The translations under genes were made by a program, and so were the position numbers. A stretch of 64,000 nt of DNA, from NCBI GenBank assembly GCA_964417685.1, contig CAYQIT010000001.1, forward strand, positions 172,358 through 236,357, read 5' to 3'. Of the stretch, positions 50,524 to 59,641 are shown one piece after another. This stretch comes from CAJQGY01 sp964417685. GTDB lineage: Bacteria > Pseudomonadota > Gammaproteobacteria > Magnimaribacterales > D2472. Every line of letters starts with the position of its first letter. The first letter of the stretch is position 1. The notes below the pieces were generated by a model. It was not told where the DNA came from, searched no databases, and worked only from the letters and a program-made list of their open reading frames with translations.

Positions 50524-53500
50524 TTACCTCTCAAAATTTATAAAAACATCAATTTTTTGTATTGCATTATCTCTGTTAAATACTGACTCGCTTGAGATAG
50601 TATCTAGTGATGAGCCTTCAATATATTTATCAGAACCATCAGAATAATTTAAAACAATCCTATTTTTATTTGATACGTGATAAATTATAGGCACTTGGCA
50701 GACTGTAAAACCAAGCATATCTTTCTCAAGGTTTAGAGAAATAATTTCATTGTCTAAGTTTGTGTATTTAAATATTCTTGCTTCATTTAGAAACTCATCT
50801 CTTTTCATTATGGTTGGATGAAAATGTATCTTTCCTTGTTTAATAAGGACTCCCATTTCACCAAATCTACTTAAAATATCTTCTTTCACTTGACCTGTCA
50901 TACCAGGCTGTTGAACACCCCTACCAAAAGGAGTATGTGAATATGGGTCAGTTGGAAAGCCTCCATACAAGCTCGGAGATTTATTTACACCAATACCCTC
51001 ATTAATTTCAAAATAATGATCAAACAATCTTCCAACAACTTTTTGATCACTTACATTATTAATCGAGTCTCTTGTGACTTCAAAAACAGCCAAAAGTAGC
51101 TTGGAAACCATATGCCAATATATTGAGCCTAAACCTTCATAGCCATAAAAAGTTCCTGACCTTCCAGTGAAGGATTTATGATCAAAAATGTTTTCAAAAA
51201 TATCAAGTACTAACTGAGTGTCAGATTTCACAAGATCTAAGTAATCATACGAAAGGCTAGATAATGCATTTTTTAATGAATCTGCATTATTAAAATTACC
51301 ATTAAAATGAAATCCACCATAACAATCTTCAATTATGATCTGATTGTTATTATTTTTAACAAGCTCCAAAAGCAATTTTGATTTATTAACTTCACTTGCA
51401 GGAATTGTATTTTTATCAAGAAATCCAGGGAGGTGTTTATTTGGATATAAAAGATAACTATATTGATCATCTCGAAATAGCTTGCTCGATTTTAGTGAGT
51501 CTAATATATCCAAGCTTTCTTCTGTAGAGAGATATCCAGAACTAAGAATAGCAACCTGGCCTTCAAGCATTTCAGGTAGATGAGAAACCTTAACGTCATC
51601 TTCAGCTATCTCAATTAGATTATATGCATGATAAAGCCCATCATCTCTTTTGTTTATATCTATTGTATGCTCCAAGAAGCTATTAATGGTATTAATGAAG
51701 TCTATGATATCTTTAAGGTATATCGATGTCTTATCCCCTGAGAACCTACTATTGTATATAGAAAATCTAAAATCACTTGAAGCTTTTCCAAGCGCATCCA
51801 TAAGAATCTTTCTTGAATTATCATCTATATTTTTATTCTTTATAATCGAAGTGTTTTCTTCAAAAGCTTTGGAGATAAAATTAATGAAATCATTTTGCTC
51901 AGATGATATTTCGACTTTTTCAATTTCAGAGCTTGATAGAAGCTTAGAGAAATATTTTAAAAATCTCCTTAGATAATATAGGGTAACCATCGAAACCCCA
52001 TTACCAACTAAAGCATTATTTGCATCATTCCATTCTGGTCTTTGGGTGTTCATCCATATTCCAGCACCAGGAATAAAATTAGATACTTTTGCAATAACAG
52101 TAGCAAGAATTTTCTCAATAAAGTTAACTTTGATGATGTTATCTGATCTATCTGTAAGCAAGGCTCCATCAGATCCTATTCTAGATCTTAAATGAATAAT
52201 TTTTTCCTCAGAATCATGGTTGAAATCGATAGTATTTTTTGGATCATCGATAATGCTTTGATAATTTTTAATCTCATAAGGTACATTTGCATAAACAAAA
52301 ATATCTTCATTGAAATATTCTTTAATTTTTTCAGGATAATAATCCTCAATAAATTCTAAAAATTTCAATAAGTAGATTATTTGATGATCTCCCCAATAAC
52401 CTATGTAAGACCATGGATTATCAGGCTCTATTGTTTCCCAATCAAAACCATCTTTAGTTACTCTGTATGGGTTATAACCATCAAAAGTAGATGCGTTAAG
52501 AAACTTTAAAATCATGTTATCTATGAATTGAGGGTAGGAATGAGCTAGAGCTTCCCAATTTTGAAAAATATCTCTCCAATTGCCCTCATAATCTAATATC
52601 TTAGAACCATCATCTTCATTAACTGTATTAATAGAGAATTGATTCCATGGTCTACTTGGGTCTCCATGTCTTCTACTAAATTTTAATGGCAAATACTCAC
52701 CAGCTAGTCTTTTAAAGTCTGTGCATGAACTTTGGCTAATCAATTCACGCAAATCAAATAAATTAAATTGATCGGGTAAATTTACCAGTTTAGGCTTTTG
52801 GCTCTCATAAACTAGACTATTAGCATTTCCAAGATAGGTAAGAAAGTCTTTTTTCTCAATCTGATAGTCATTATCAAATATTCCGCCACGCATGATATTA
52901 AATAAAGTATTCGAAAAATGCCTAATATTTCGTCTTTTATCAGATGTGGTTTGAAGACCATCAGAGGACCCTGTAAGTTTATATAAAGCATCTGAACTGA
53001 GTTGAATATCAGCATTGATATCTTCTTCTAATTTTTCGCTTAATAATATTTCATTTTTTAGCTTAAGAATGTTTGAAGCATCTTTATTAACATCTGCAAT
53101 TATCATCCATTTTTTTGAATCTTTAGGATTTAATGAAAGTGATTTATTCAAAAAATATGCGCCCTTTTCAGCTTTAACGTCTAATTCTTCTTCTATGACA
53201 CCCGTTCTTCTGAAATCGTTAAGCTGCATTGATGATAATAATTTTTTTGAATCGTCTAGACCCAGACTCCAGACAACATTTGATTTTAGTGCTTCGCTAG
53301 GCTCTGCTTTGTCAACCAAGATTGCGCTCATGGCATAAATACCAATACCAGTATCTTTTGCTAGTTCCGATCTTTTGTACGCATCAACAAGGTTGCTAGA
53401 AGAATTTTGGGTATATGATTCTACCCCCCATGGAAGGATGTTCTGGATGCCATCGATAAGTCTAACTTCGATAATTTTATCTTCATTATTAATAAGCTCA

Positions 53501-53991
53501 GACTTTCTTACAAACCCATACTTATCACATGTATTCCATGCATAAGAGTATGTAAGACCAAGATCATAATTAATCTCCTCAAAGATTACTTTTGTACCTC
53601 TTAAATTTTTATATATATTTCTTGAAATCTTGTAAGGAGAAAGACTTTGAACTTTAAACGGCTCCCATAACTTAGAGGAATCGCCATTAACAACATGAAG
53701 AATGGTTTGGCTGCCCGTAATTTCATGTGATTCTGTTATTTTGTCATCAGTGTAATAGGGAAATAATGCGTTATCTTTATCTTTCCTCCCAGCAGATAAA
53801 GCACCATTACTTGAGATAAATAACCAATGATTATAAGGACTAACAATACTCATAAAGAAAGGTCTCATTGAGCTCACATTAGAAATTTTATAAAAATTTT
53901 CATTATTGATAATAACCTCTGACCCGCTTATGTTTTCAGCGTCAAAGTTAAGTTGAGTCTTACCAGTGAAGATATTTTTTAAGCTATTCAT
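50524..53991 (-). CDS. Beta-1,3-glucan phosphorylase, GH149-like
   Basis: A 1155-residue cytoplasmic protein with no signal peptide. It has the GH94-like plan: N-terminal beta-sandwich (about 30-310, with SPYNHWLFISSNGALSAGR), helical linker, (alpha/alpha)6 barrel and C-terminal part. In the barrel, TQRPEWNDANNALVGNG matches the W-N-D of cellobiose phosphorylases, so Asp656 is the likely general acid. YGGFPTDPYSHTPFGRG and QQPGMTGQVKEDIL near the C-terminus resemble phosphate-site blocks. The length and the operon (GH17, GH3, glucokinase) point to GH149, which splits beta-1,3-gluco-oligosaccharides to glucose-1-phosphate; GH161 is the alternative. It begins 1 bp after glk. Confidence 0.78.
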   Translation of the reverse strand: MNSLKNIFTGKTQLNFDAENISGSEVIINNENFYKISNVSSMRPFFMSIVSPYNHWLFISSNGALSAGRKDKDNALFPYYTDDKITESHEITGSQTILHVVNGDSSKLWEPFKVQSLSPYKISRNIYKNLRGTKVIFEEINYDLGLTYSYAWNTCDKYGFVRKSELINNEDKIIEVRLIDGIQNILPWGVESYTQNSSSNLVDAYKRSELAKDTGIGIYAMSAILVDKAEPSEALKSNVVWSLGLDDSKKLLSSMQLNDFRRTGVIEEELDVKAEKGAYFLNKSLSLNPKDSKKWMIIADVNKDASNILKLKNEILLSEKLEEDINADIQLSSDALYKLTGSSDGLQTTSDKRRNIRHFSNTLFNIMRGGIFDNDYQIEKKDFLTYLGNANSLVYESQKPKLVNLPDQFNLFDLRELISQSSCTDFKRLAGEYLPLKFSRRHGDPSRPWNQFSINTVNEDDGSKILDYEGNWRDIFQNWEALAHSYPQFIDNMILKFLNASTFDGYNPYRVTKDGFDWETIEPDNPWSYIGYWGDHQIIYLLKFLEFIEDYYPEKIKEYFNEDIFVYANVPYEIKNYQSIIDDPKNTIDFNHDSEEKIIHLRSRIGSDGALLTDRSDNIIKVNFIEKILATVIAKVSNFIPGAGIWMNTQRPEWNDANNALVGNGVSMVTLYYLRRFLKYFSKLLSSSEIEKVEISSEQNDFINFISKAFEENTSIIKNKNIDDNSRKILMDALGKASSDFRFSIYNSRFSGDKTSIYLKDIIDFINTINSFLEHTIDINKRDDGLYHAYNLIEIAEDDVKVSHLPEMLEGQVAILSSGYLSTEESLDILDSLKSSKLFRDDQYSYLLYPNKHLPGFLDKNTIPASEVNKSKLLLELVKNNNNQIIIEDCYGGFHFNGNFNNADSLKNALSSLSYDYLDLVKSDTQLVLDIFENIFDHKSFTGRSGTFYGYEGLGSIYWHMVSKLLLAVFEVTRDSINNVSDQKVVGRLFDHYFEINEGIGVNKSPSLYGGFPTDPYSHTPFGRGVQQPGMTGQVKEDILSRFGEMGVLIKQGKIHFHPTIMKRDEFLNEARIFKYTNLDNEIISLNLEKDMLGFTVCQVPIIYHVSNKNRIVLNYSDGSDKYIEGSSLDTISSESVFNRDNAIQKIDVFINFER

Positions 53992-53992
53992 T

Positions 53993-54907
53993 TTATTTTA
54001 TATTTAGATTGTAAAAATTTAGATTTCCTTGAAGGCATGCATGTTCTCTATTAATCATTCCTATAGGCATTTTCTCTAACAACTCAAGATGAATTCCTTT
54101 CTTTGAGCCAATGAAATGCTCAATAAATAAATCTTTATTCATGAATTCTACGATAGTTCTCATTAGACCGCCTGCAATATATACACCATTCCCAGCAATG
54201 AAGGTGAGTGCCATATCTGAGATAACTTCAGCAAGAGATTTAGTAAACCCAGCAATCACACTTTCTGCATCCTTGTCACCCTCTTTTAAGAGCTTGACTA
54301 CTCCTTCTGAGGTTATTGAATTTCCTGTTTTGTATTCATATATTGATGATATAGCCGAACCTGAAACAACATCTTCAAGTGTTACAAATTTACTAGGACT
54401 GTCATCAATTAAATAATTATTAAGAAGAGACCCTGTAAGACCGGTTGTATTGCCAATTTCTGTTGGTATAACTTGACCGTTTTGAACTTTAAGCGCTGCG
54501 CCAAGCCCTGTACCAGGTCCAATAAAAAAAGTATTGCTATTAAATGGATTACCTTTTTTAATGAGTTCAATCTCAACATCTTGAATATTTGAAAGACTAT
54601 ATCCAATAGACTCCCAATCATTAAGCAAAAAACACTTGTGAAGATTAAATTTAACTTTTAAGGCCTTTTCATCAATAACAAGATCTCTATTAGTCATTGA
54701 AATAACCCCATTAACCTTAGGTCCTGCAGCAGATATAATCATGCTGTGTATATTGAATTTTTTAATAAGATCTTCAATAAAATCATCAAAATTCGAAATA
54801 GTATCTAAAGCAATCTTCTTAGTATCCATAACCTCAGCAGATCCTTCTTCAGAAAGAGCATATCTTAGATTAGTTCCACCTAGATCTAGTAAAAGTATTT
54901 TATTCAT
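53993..54907 (-). CDS. glk: Glucokinase
   Basis: A 304-residue glucokinase of the E. coli Glk type. Phosphate-1 loop LLLDLGGTNLRYALS is at 4-18, the catalytic Asp in FLLNDWESIGYSL near 94-106, the phosphate-2 region FIGPGTGLGAAL near 128-139, then TEIGNTTGLTG with sugar-binding Glu and the adenosine part GVYIAGGLMRTI near 255-266. It phosphorylates glucose in the cytoplasm for the zwf-edd-eda pathway encoded upstream. It overlaps the GH3 gene by 8 bp. Confidence 0.93.
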   Translation of the reverse strand: MNKILLLDLGGTNLRYALSEEGSAEVMDTKKIALDTISNFDDFIEDLIKKFNIHSMIISAAGPKVNGVISMTNRDLVIDEKALKVKFNLHKCFLLNDWESIGYSLSNIQDVEIELIKKGNPFNSNTFFIGPGTGLGAALKVQNGQVIPTEIGNTTGLTGSLLNNYLIDDSPSKFVTLEDVVSGSAISSIYEYKTGNSITSEGVVKLLKEGDKDAESVIAGFTKSLAEVISDMALTFIAGNGVYIAGGLMRTIVEFMNKDLFIEHFIGSKKGIHLELLEKMPIGMINREHACLQGNLNFYNLNIK

Positions 54908-57422
54908 AATTGCTGATAATTGCTGAGCAAGAATTATATCCTTGATTATTAATAAATTTAATAGAATGGAGTTCTAACTCCCAATCTCCTGTTGTGCTTA
55001 ATTGAGAGCGCAATGTTAAATTAGACGCTTCAAAATCCGAGCTCATTAAACATCTAATAGGAATATTGATTTCTTTCCAATTATTATCAAAGTTATCTTT
55101 AAGCATCGTTGTTAAATCTATAGATTTGTAGCAGACAGAAGAACCAGAATTTTTAATTTGTTCCTGAGTTTTGTAGCAGCCAAAATCTAGGGTAATCTTT
55201 TCAGATGATATTTTTTTCGGTCTTAATATTAATTGAACAGATCCGCTTTCCATGTATGAGATATCTTCGCTTGAACCACTGCCTATAAACCAAGTTTTGT
55301 ATATGTCTTTTGAACCAAAATTAATCGATTTAGCATCATCTTGTTTCTTGAAATCAAATTTTGTAATGTTAAAGCCTGAATTTTTATCAATATAAATATC
55401 GCTGTTAATGCCATCGTATACACGTTCATTTTTTTCAGGACTAAAATAAGAAACAGTTTCGCCGTAAGATGGATAAGCTGATCCAACAAATATAGTGATT
55501 TCATCAGATTTTGATGATTTGTTTTCTTCAGGCAAGGTGGCTAAAAATATATTATCTTTGTAACTAAGCCCATAACCATATTCAAAAAGAGGGTCGTAGT
55601 TGATATCTCTATGGTTTAAATCCGCTTGAGTGGAAAGCTTTGGCCATGAATAAGATAGCTTGCCAACAAAATCATACTCTGATTTGTTATCTATATTTGT
55701 AAATATGACATCTCCAATGCCCTCAACAGCAGTTCCAGGAAGCCATAGCTGAACAAATGCATCTGATAAATTTAATTCTTGATTTACTACTAAAGGCCTA
55801 CCAGATATAAAAAGCGAGACACTTGGTATTCCTTGGTCATAAATTTTTTGCATAGAATTAATGAAACTTTTATTGTGATGCATAAAGAAAATATTCTTTC
55901 TATCACCATCACCTTCAGCATAAGGCTCTTCTCCATAAACAAATATCACAACATCAGGCTTTCTTTTGAATGTTCCATCTTCAGAATATTCTACAGTGCC
56001 ATTAATAGATTTAGCCTTTTGTTCTATAGCTTCATAAATACTTAAAGTATTAGGAAAGTCACTATTGAGATTACCTCTGCCCTGCCAAGTGATAGTCCAG
56101 CCTCCCATTTGACTAGATATATTTTGCGAAGCGCTCCCTACTACTAGAATGTGTTTATTAGATTTGATGGGTAAAGTTTGATTATTGTTTTTTAATAGAA
56201 CGATGGATTCTCTTACAGCTTGTCTAGCAATCTTTTTGTGATTTTCGTTTCCAATATAATTATGTTCATATTTGTGCGGAACTCTTCCGCTTAAAAGACC
56301 AAGTCTATATTTAACTGTTAAAACCCTCCTAACAGCATCATCAAGTCTGCTGATAGTAATATCTTCATTTTGAACTGAGTTAAGAGTATTTGTATATAAC
56401 TCTTTCCATTCATCGGGAACCATGAATATATCGACACCTGCATTTAAGGATTGAGGACAGTCACTTTTTGTACATCCTGGGACTTGCCCATGACCATTCC
56501 AGTCACCTACTACCAGCCCATTAAAGCCCATTTGATCTCTTAGAACGTTTTCTAATAAATCCTTATTCCCATGCATCTTTTCTCCATTCCAGGAGTTAAA
56601 ACTTGCCATTACTGATTGAACACAAGCATCTATTGCTTTGTAGTAAGGCAAACCATGAATATCTTTAAGCCCTTGCTCAGATATTATTGCATTACCCTGA
56701 TCAACACCATTTTTTGTACCACCATCGCCCAAAAAATGTTTAGCTGTTGCCAATACATGGTTTTCATCAAGAAATTCAGTAGAGGTACCCTGTAAACCTA
56801 ATATCATCGCCTCGCCAAAAACAGATACTAGCTCTGAATCCTCAGAATACCCTTCATAGGTTCTACCCCATAAATCATTTTGTGGAACAGCAATTGTAGG
56901 AGCAAAGGTCCATATTATTCCTGTAGATAAAAGCTCTTTAGCTACAACGTCACCAATTTTTCTTATTAAATCACCATTTCTTGTTGAGCCTAAACCAATG
57001 TTATGTGGGAAAATTGTAGCTCCAATTACATTATTATGACCGTGAACAGCATCTGTACCCCAGAGTATTGGAACGATTTTTCCATCTACTCTCGGTGATG
57101 CTTCGTAGAAAGCCTTACTGACAGATTTCCAGTCTGAAACAGAGCTATATTTTTCTTTATTTGGAAATTTACCGCCGCCATTTAAAATTGTACCAAGCTG
57201 ATAGGCCTTTGCTTCAAGAGGGGTAACAGCATCTAGATCAGGCATTATTATTTGGCCAACTTTCTGCTCTAGTGTCATTTTGCTGAGGATCTTTTCTACC
57301 TCTTGTATTTCATTGTTTGGTATTGAGCATGATGATTCATGGGTCCAGTCAACATTGGTTTCACTACCGCCACCGCATGAAGATATAATAAAAAAAATTG
57401 GAAAGGCTAATAGCTTTTTCAT
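54900..57422 (-). CDS. GH3 beta-glucosidase lipoprotein (ExoP-like)
   Basis: About 840 residues; the start at 57422 gives MKKLLAFPIFFIISSCGGGS, a lipobox (ISSC). The N-terminal GH3 barrel has GQIIMPDLDAV, GTDAVHGHNNVIGATIFPHNIG, KHFLGDGGT and the nucleophile Asp in GLVVGDWNGHGQVPG. The C-terminal GH3 domain has SIVLLKNNNQTLPI and the acid/base-side loop with EPYAEGDGDRK. A third domain of about 180 residues resembles the binding domain of marine ExoP glucan glucohydrolases. It releases glucose from beta-1,3/1,4-gluco-oligosaccharides in the periplasm. The symporter gene is 5 bp upstream. Confidence 0.92.
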   Translation of the reverse strand: MKKLLAFPIFFIISSCGGGSETNVDWTHESSCSIPNNEIQEVEKILSKMTLEQKVGQIIMPDLDAVTPLEAKAYQLGTILNGGGKFPNKEKYSSVSDWKSVSKAFYEASPRVDGKIVPILWGTDAVHGHNNVIGATIFPHNIGLGSTRNGDLIRKIGDVVAKELLSTGIIWTFAPTIAVPQNDLWGRTYEGYSEDSELVSVFGEAMILGLQGTSTEFLDENHVLATAKHFLGDGGTKNGVDQGNAIISEQGLKDIHGLPYYKAIDACVQSVMASFNSWNGEKMHGNKDLLENVLRDQMGFNGLVVGDWNGHGQVPGCTKSDCPQSLNAGVDIFMVPDEWKELYTNTLNSVQNEDITISRLDDAVRRVLTVKYRLGLLSGRVPHKYEHNYIGNENHKKIARQAVRESIVLLKNNNQTLPIKSNKHILVVGSASQNISSQMGGWTITWQGRGNLNSDFPNTLSIYEAIEQKAKSINGTVEYSEDGTFKRKPDVVIFVYGEEPYAEGDGDRKNIFFMHHNKSFINSMQKIYDQGIPSVSLFISGRPLVVNQELNLSDAFVQLWLPGTAVEGIGDVIFTNIDNKSEYDFVGKLSYSWPKLSTQADLNHRDINYDPLFEYGYGLSYKDNIFLATLPEENKSSKSDEITIFVGSAYPSYGETVSYFSPEKNERVYDGINSDIYIDKNSGFNITKFDFKKQDDAKSINFGSKDIYKTWFIGSGSSEDISYMESGSVQLILRPKKISSEKITLDFGCYKTQEQIKNSGSSVCYKSIDLTTMLKDNFDNNWKEINIPIRCLMSSDFEASNLTLRSQLSTTGDWELELHSIKFINNQGYNSCSAIISNYE

Positions 57423-57427
57423 TTTAA

Positions 57428-58996
57428 TTATCCAAATATTAAATAAGTTAAAGTTAGGATTAGTGTGACAATAATCCAATTAATGTTAAAAGCTTTAGTT
57501 GTAGAAAAATCTACATCAGATAAGTTAATAGCTTTTATCTGGTCTTTATATCCTTGCAAATAAGCAGTTACGAAACAGGCAAAACCTGATACAAAGAATA
57601 CAACCCCCATCCTATGGATGTAAGCTAAATCTGGCATAACAAATTTTATAGCTAGAGATAGAACTACTGAAGCAATAGCTGCAACTAGTACTGAAAGCGC
57701 AGTAGCTTTCCTCCAAAACAATGCAACCAAAAATATAACCAAAATACCTGGAGTAAATAGACCTGTAAATTCTTGAATATACTGAAAAACTCTTTCAAAG
57801 CTCCCTAAGAGAGGTTTAGCAACTATTGCTGCAATTAGAATTGAAGTAACTGCTGTAAATCTACCAACTTTAAGTAAGCTTGCTTGTGATGGTTCTTTTT
57901 GCAAGAAATTCTTAAATATGTCCATTGTAAAAATAGTACTTACACTATTAGTCATAGATGCTAGCGAAGACACAATTGCTGCAATTAATGCTGCAAAGGT
58001 TAATCCAAGCAGTCCATTTGGAAGTAGTGTCATCATGCTTGGATATGCCTGATCAGACTTTTCTAACAATGGGAATAATATAGCCGCACAAATACCAGGA
58101 AGCACAATTACAAAAGGCATTAATAATTTTAGATATGCAGCAAACATAACACCCTTTTGAGCTTCTTTAAGTGATTTAGCTCCAAGCGCTCTTTGGGTAA
58201 TGTATTGATTAAAACCCCAATAAGCAAAATGCCCTATCCAAACTCCAGCACCTATAAGTATCCATATACCAGGAAGACTTGAGTATGATGGATTATCTTT
58301 AGAAAGTATCATGTCGAACTTTTCTGGCATTTCTTGATAAACAATTTGTAGCCCGCTAATCACACCTGTTGAATTAGAGATAATATTTAATGCTATATAT
58401 GAAACTGTGAGGCCGCCAAAAATAAGTAATACAACCTGAATAATGTCAGTCATTGCAACAGCTTTTAATCCTCCTGAAAGTGAATATGCAAGGGAAAATA
58501 ACGCTAAGAAAATTAAGCCATTCTCAACGCTAATATCAGTTAATGCATTAATGGATAATGAACCAAGCCATAAAACACTTGTAAGATTTATAAAGATATA
58601 AACAACAATCCAGAATATTGATAATACTAAACTTACTCTTTTATCAAACCTTTGCTCTAAAAATTGAGGCATTGTATAAATTTGTTTTTCTAGGAATAAA
58701 GGTAGGAAAAATTTTGCCATAACAATTAAAGCAATTGCTGCTGTAAGCTCCCAAACTGCAATAGCCATACCGACAACGAAACCTTCTCCAGACATGCCAA
58801 TTATTTGTTCCGCAGAAATGTTTGCAGCTATTAGAGATGCTCCAATTGCCCACCAAGGAAGCGAGCGACCAGCAAGGAAATAATCTTCAGCACTTCTTTC
58901 TGTTCCTTTAGGTTTTCTGGAAAAATAAAGCGCTAAAGTAATAAGGCCTGCTGCGTATAAGCCTATTATTATCCAATCTAAACTATTAAAGTACAC
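57428..58996 (-). CDS. Sodium/glucose (SSS family) symporter
   Basis: A 522-residue transporter with about 14 helices. SSS marks: SAEDYFLAGRSLPWWAIGASLIAANISAEQ (partly quoted: FLAGRSLPWWAIGASL near 41-56), FLEQRFDKRVSLVLS, SLAYSLSGGLKAVAMTDIIQ and WGFNQYITQRALGAKSLKEAQKG, the last matching the SGLT sugar branch. It would bring glucose released by the GH3 lipoprotein across the inner membrane with sodium. It lies between eda and the GH3 gene in the operon. Confidence 0.93.
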   Translation of the reverse strand: MYFNSLDWIIIGLYAAGLITLALYFSRKPKGTERSAEDYFLAGRSLPWWAIGASLIAANISAEQIIGMSGEGFVVGMAIAVWELTAAIALIVMAKFFLPLFLEKQIYTMPQFLEQRFDKRVSLVLSIFWIVVYIFINLTSVLWLGSLSINALTDISVENGLIFLALFSLAYSLSGGLKAVAMTDIIQVVLLIFGGLTVSYIALNIISNSTGVISGLQIVYQEMPEKFDMILSKDNPSYSSLPGIWILIGAGVWIGHFAYWGFNQYITQRALGAKSLKEAQKGVMFAAYLKLLMPFVIVLPGICAAILFPLLEKSDQAYPSMMTLLPNGLLGLTFAALIAAIVSSLASMTNSVSTIFTMDIFKNFLQKEPSQASLLKVGRFTAVTSILIAAIVAKPLLGSFERVFQYIQEFTGLFTPGILVIFLVALFWRKATALSVLVAAIASVVLSLAIKFVMPDLAYIHRMGVVFFVSGFACFVTAYLQGYKDQIKAINLSDVDFSTTKAFNINWIIVTLILTLTYLIFG

Positions 58997-59020
58997 ACCC
59001 CTCTCCCCAAAAAAAATTAT

Positions 59021-59641
59021 TTATAAAAGATTTTCTTTTATGTTGATGATATTTGATGAAATACCATTCCAATCATTACTATTAAGCATCTCATTTGAAA
59101 TGAGATCACTAGACCCAACACAAACGACATTTGTTAATGCTAAATATGAGTTAAAGTTTGATGAATTCACTCCTCCTGTAGGAACAAATGAAATATCTGG
59201 AAATACTGCCTGCATTGCTTTTAGTTTTTTTGCTCCCCCTGATAGCTCGGCAGGAAAAAACTTGAGCAATTTATAGCCAAGTTCAGATGCCAACATAATT
59301 TCAGATGCAGATTGCACTCCAGGTATGAGTTGAAAATTACAATCTTTAGCATATTCGCAAAGTGTTTTTGATAACCCTGGTGTAATTCCAAAATGAGCAC
59401 CAGATGAGACAGCAAGATCTATATCTTCTGAAGACCTTATTGTTCCAAGACCAATTGTTAAATCTGGATAATTTTTAAATAGATGTATTATTTCTCTTAC
59501 CCTTTCATCTCTGAGCGTTATTTCTAAAACAGAGCAATTAGCTTTTTGAAGAGCTTGACTAATTCCATCAACCTCTTCTTTTGAAGTAATAGTTGCCAAG
59601 GGCAACACCCGATTTTCTTTTAACTGTTTATTAATATTCAT
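59021..59641 (-). CDS. eda: KDPG aldolase (Eda)
   Basis: 206 residues from the start at 59641 (MNINKQLKENRVLPLATI). Sites: Glu and Arg in SVLEITLRDERVREI near 38-52, GLGTIRSSEDIDLAVSSGAHF near 68-88 and the Schiff-base Lys in YKLLKFFPAEL near 122-132; FVPTGGVNSSNF follows. It splits 2-keto-3-deoxy-6-phosphogluconate to pyruvate and glyceraldehyde-3-phosphate. It overlaps the end of edd by 11 bp. Confidence 0.95.
   Translation of the reverse strand: MNINKQLKENRVLPLATITSKEEVDGISQALQKANCSVLEITLRDERVREIIHLFKNYPDLTIGLGTIRSSEDIDLAVSSGAHFGITPGLSKTLCEYAKDCNFQLIPGVQSASEIMLASELGYKLLKFFPAELSGGAKKLKAMQAVFPDISFVPTGGVNSSNFNSYLALTNVVCVGSSDLISNEMLNSNDWNGISSNIINIKENLL

Noticed and set aside
51650..51976. 108-codon open frame on the plus strand
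   Set aside because: It lies fully antisense to the GH149-like gene, whose protein has clear family motifs, and the translation has no recognisable features.
53015..53338. 107-codon open frame on the plus strand
   Set aside because: Antisense to the same phosphorylase gene; Ser/Phe-rich composition typical of a reverse-strand shadow.
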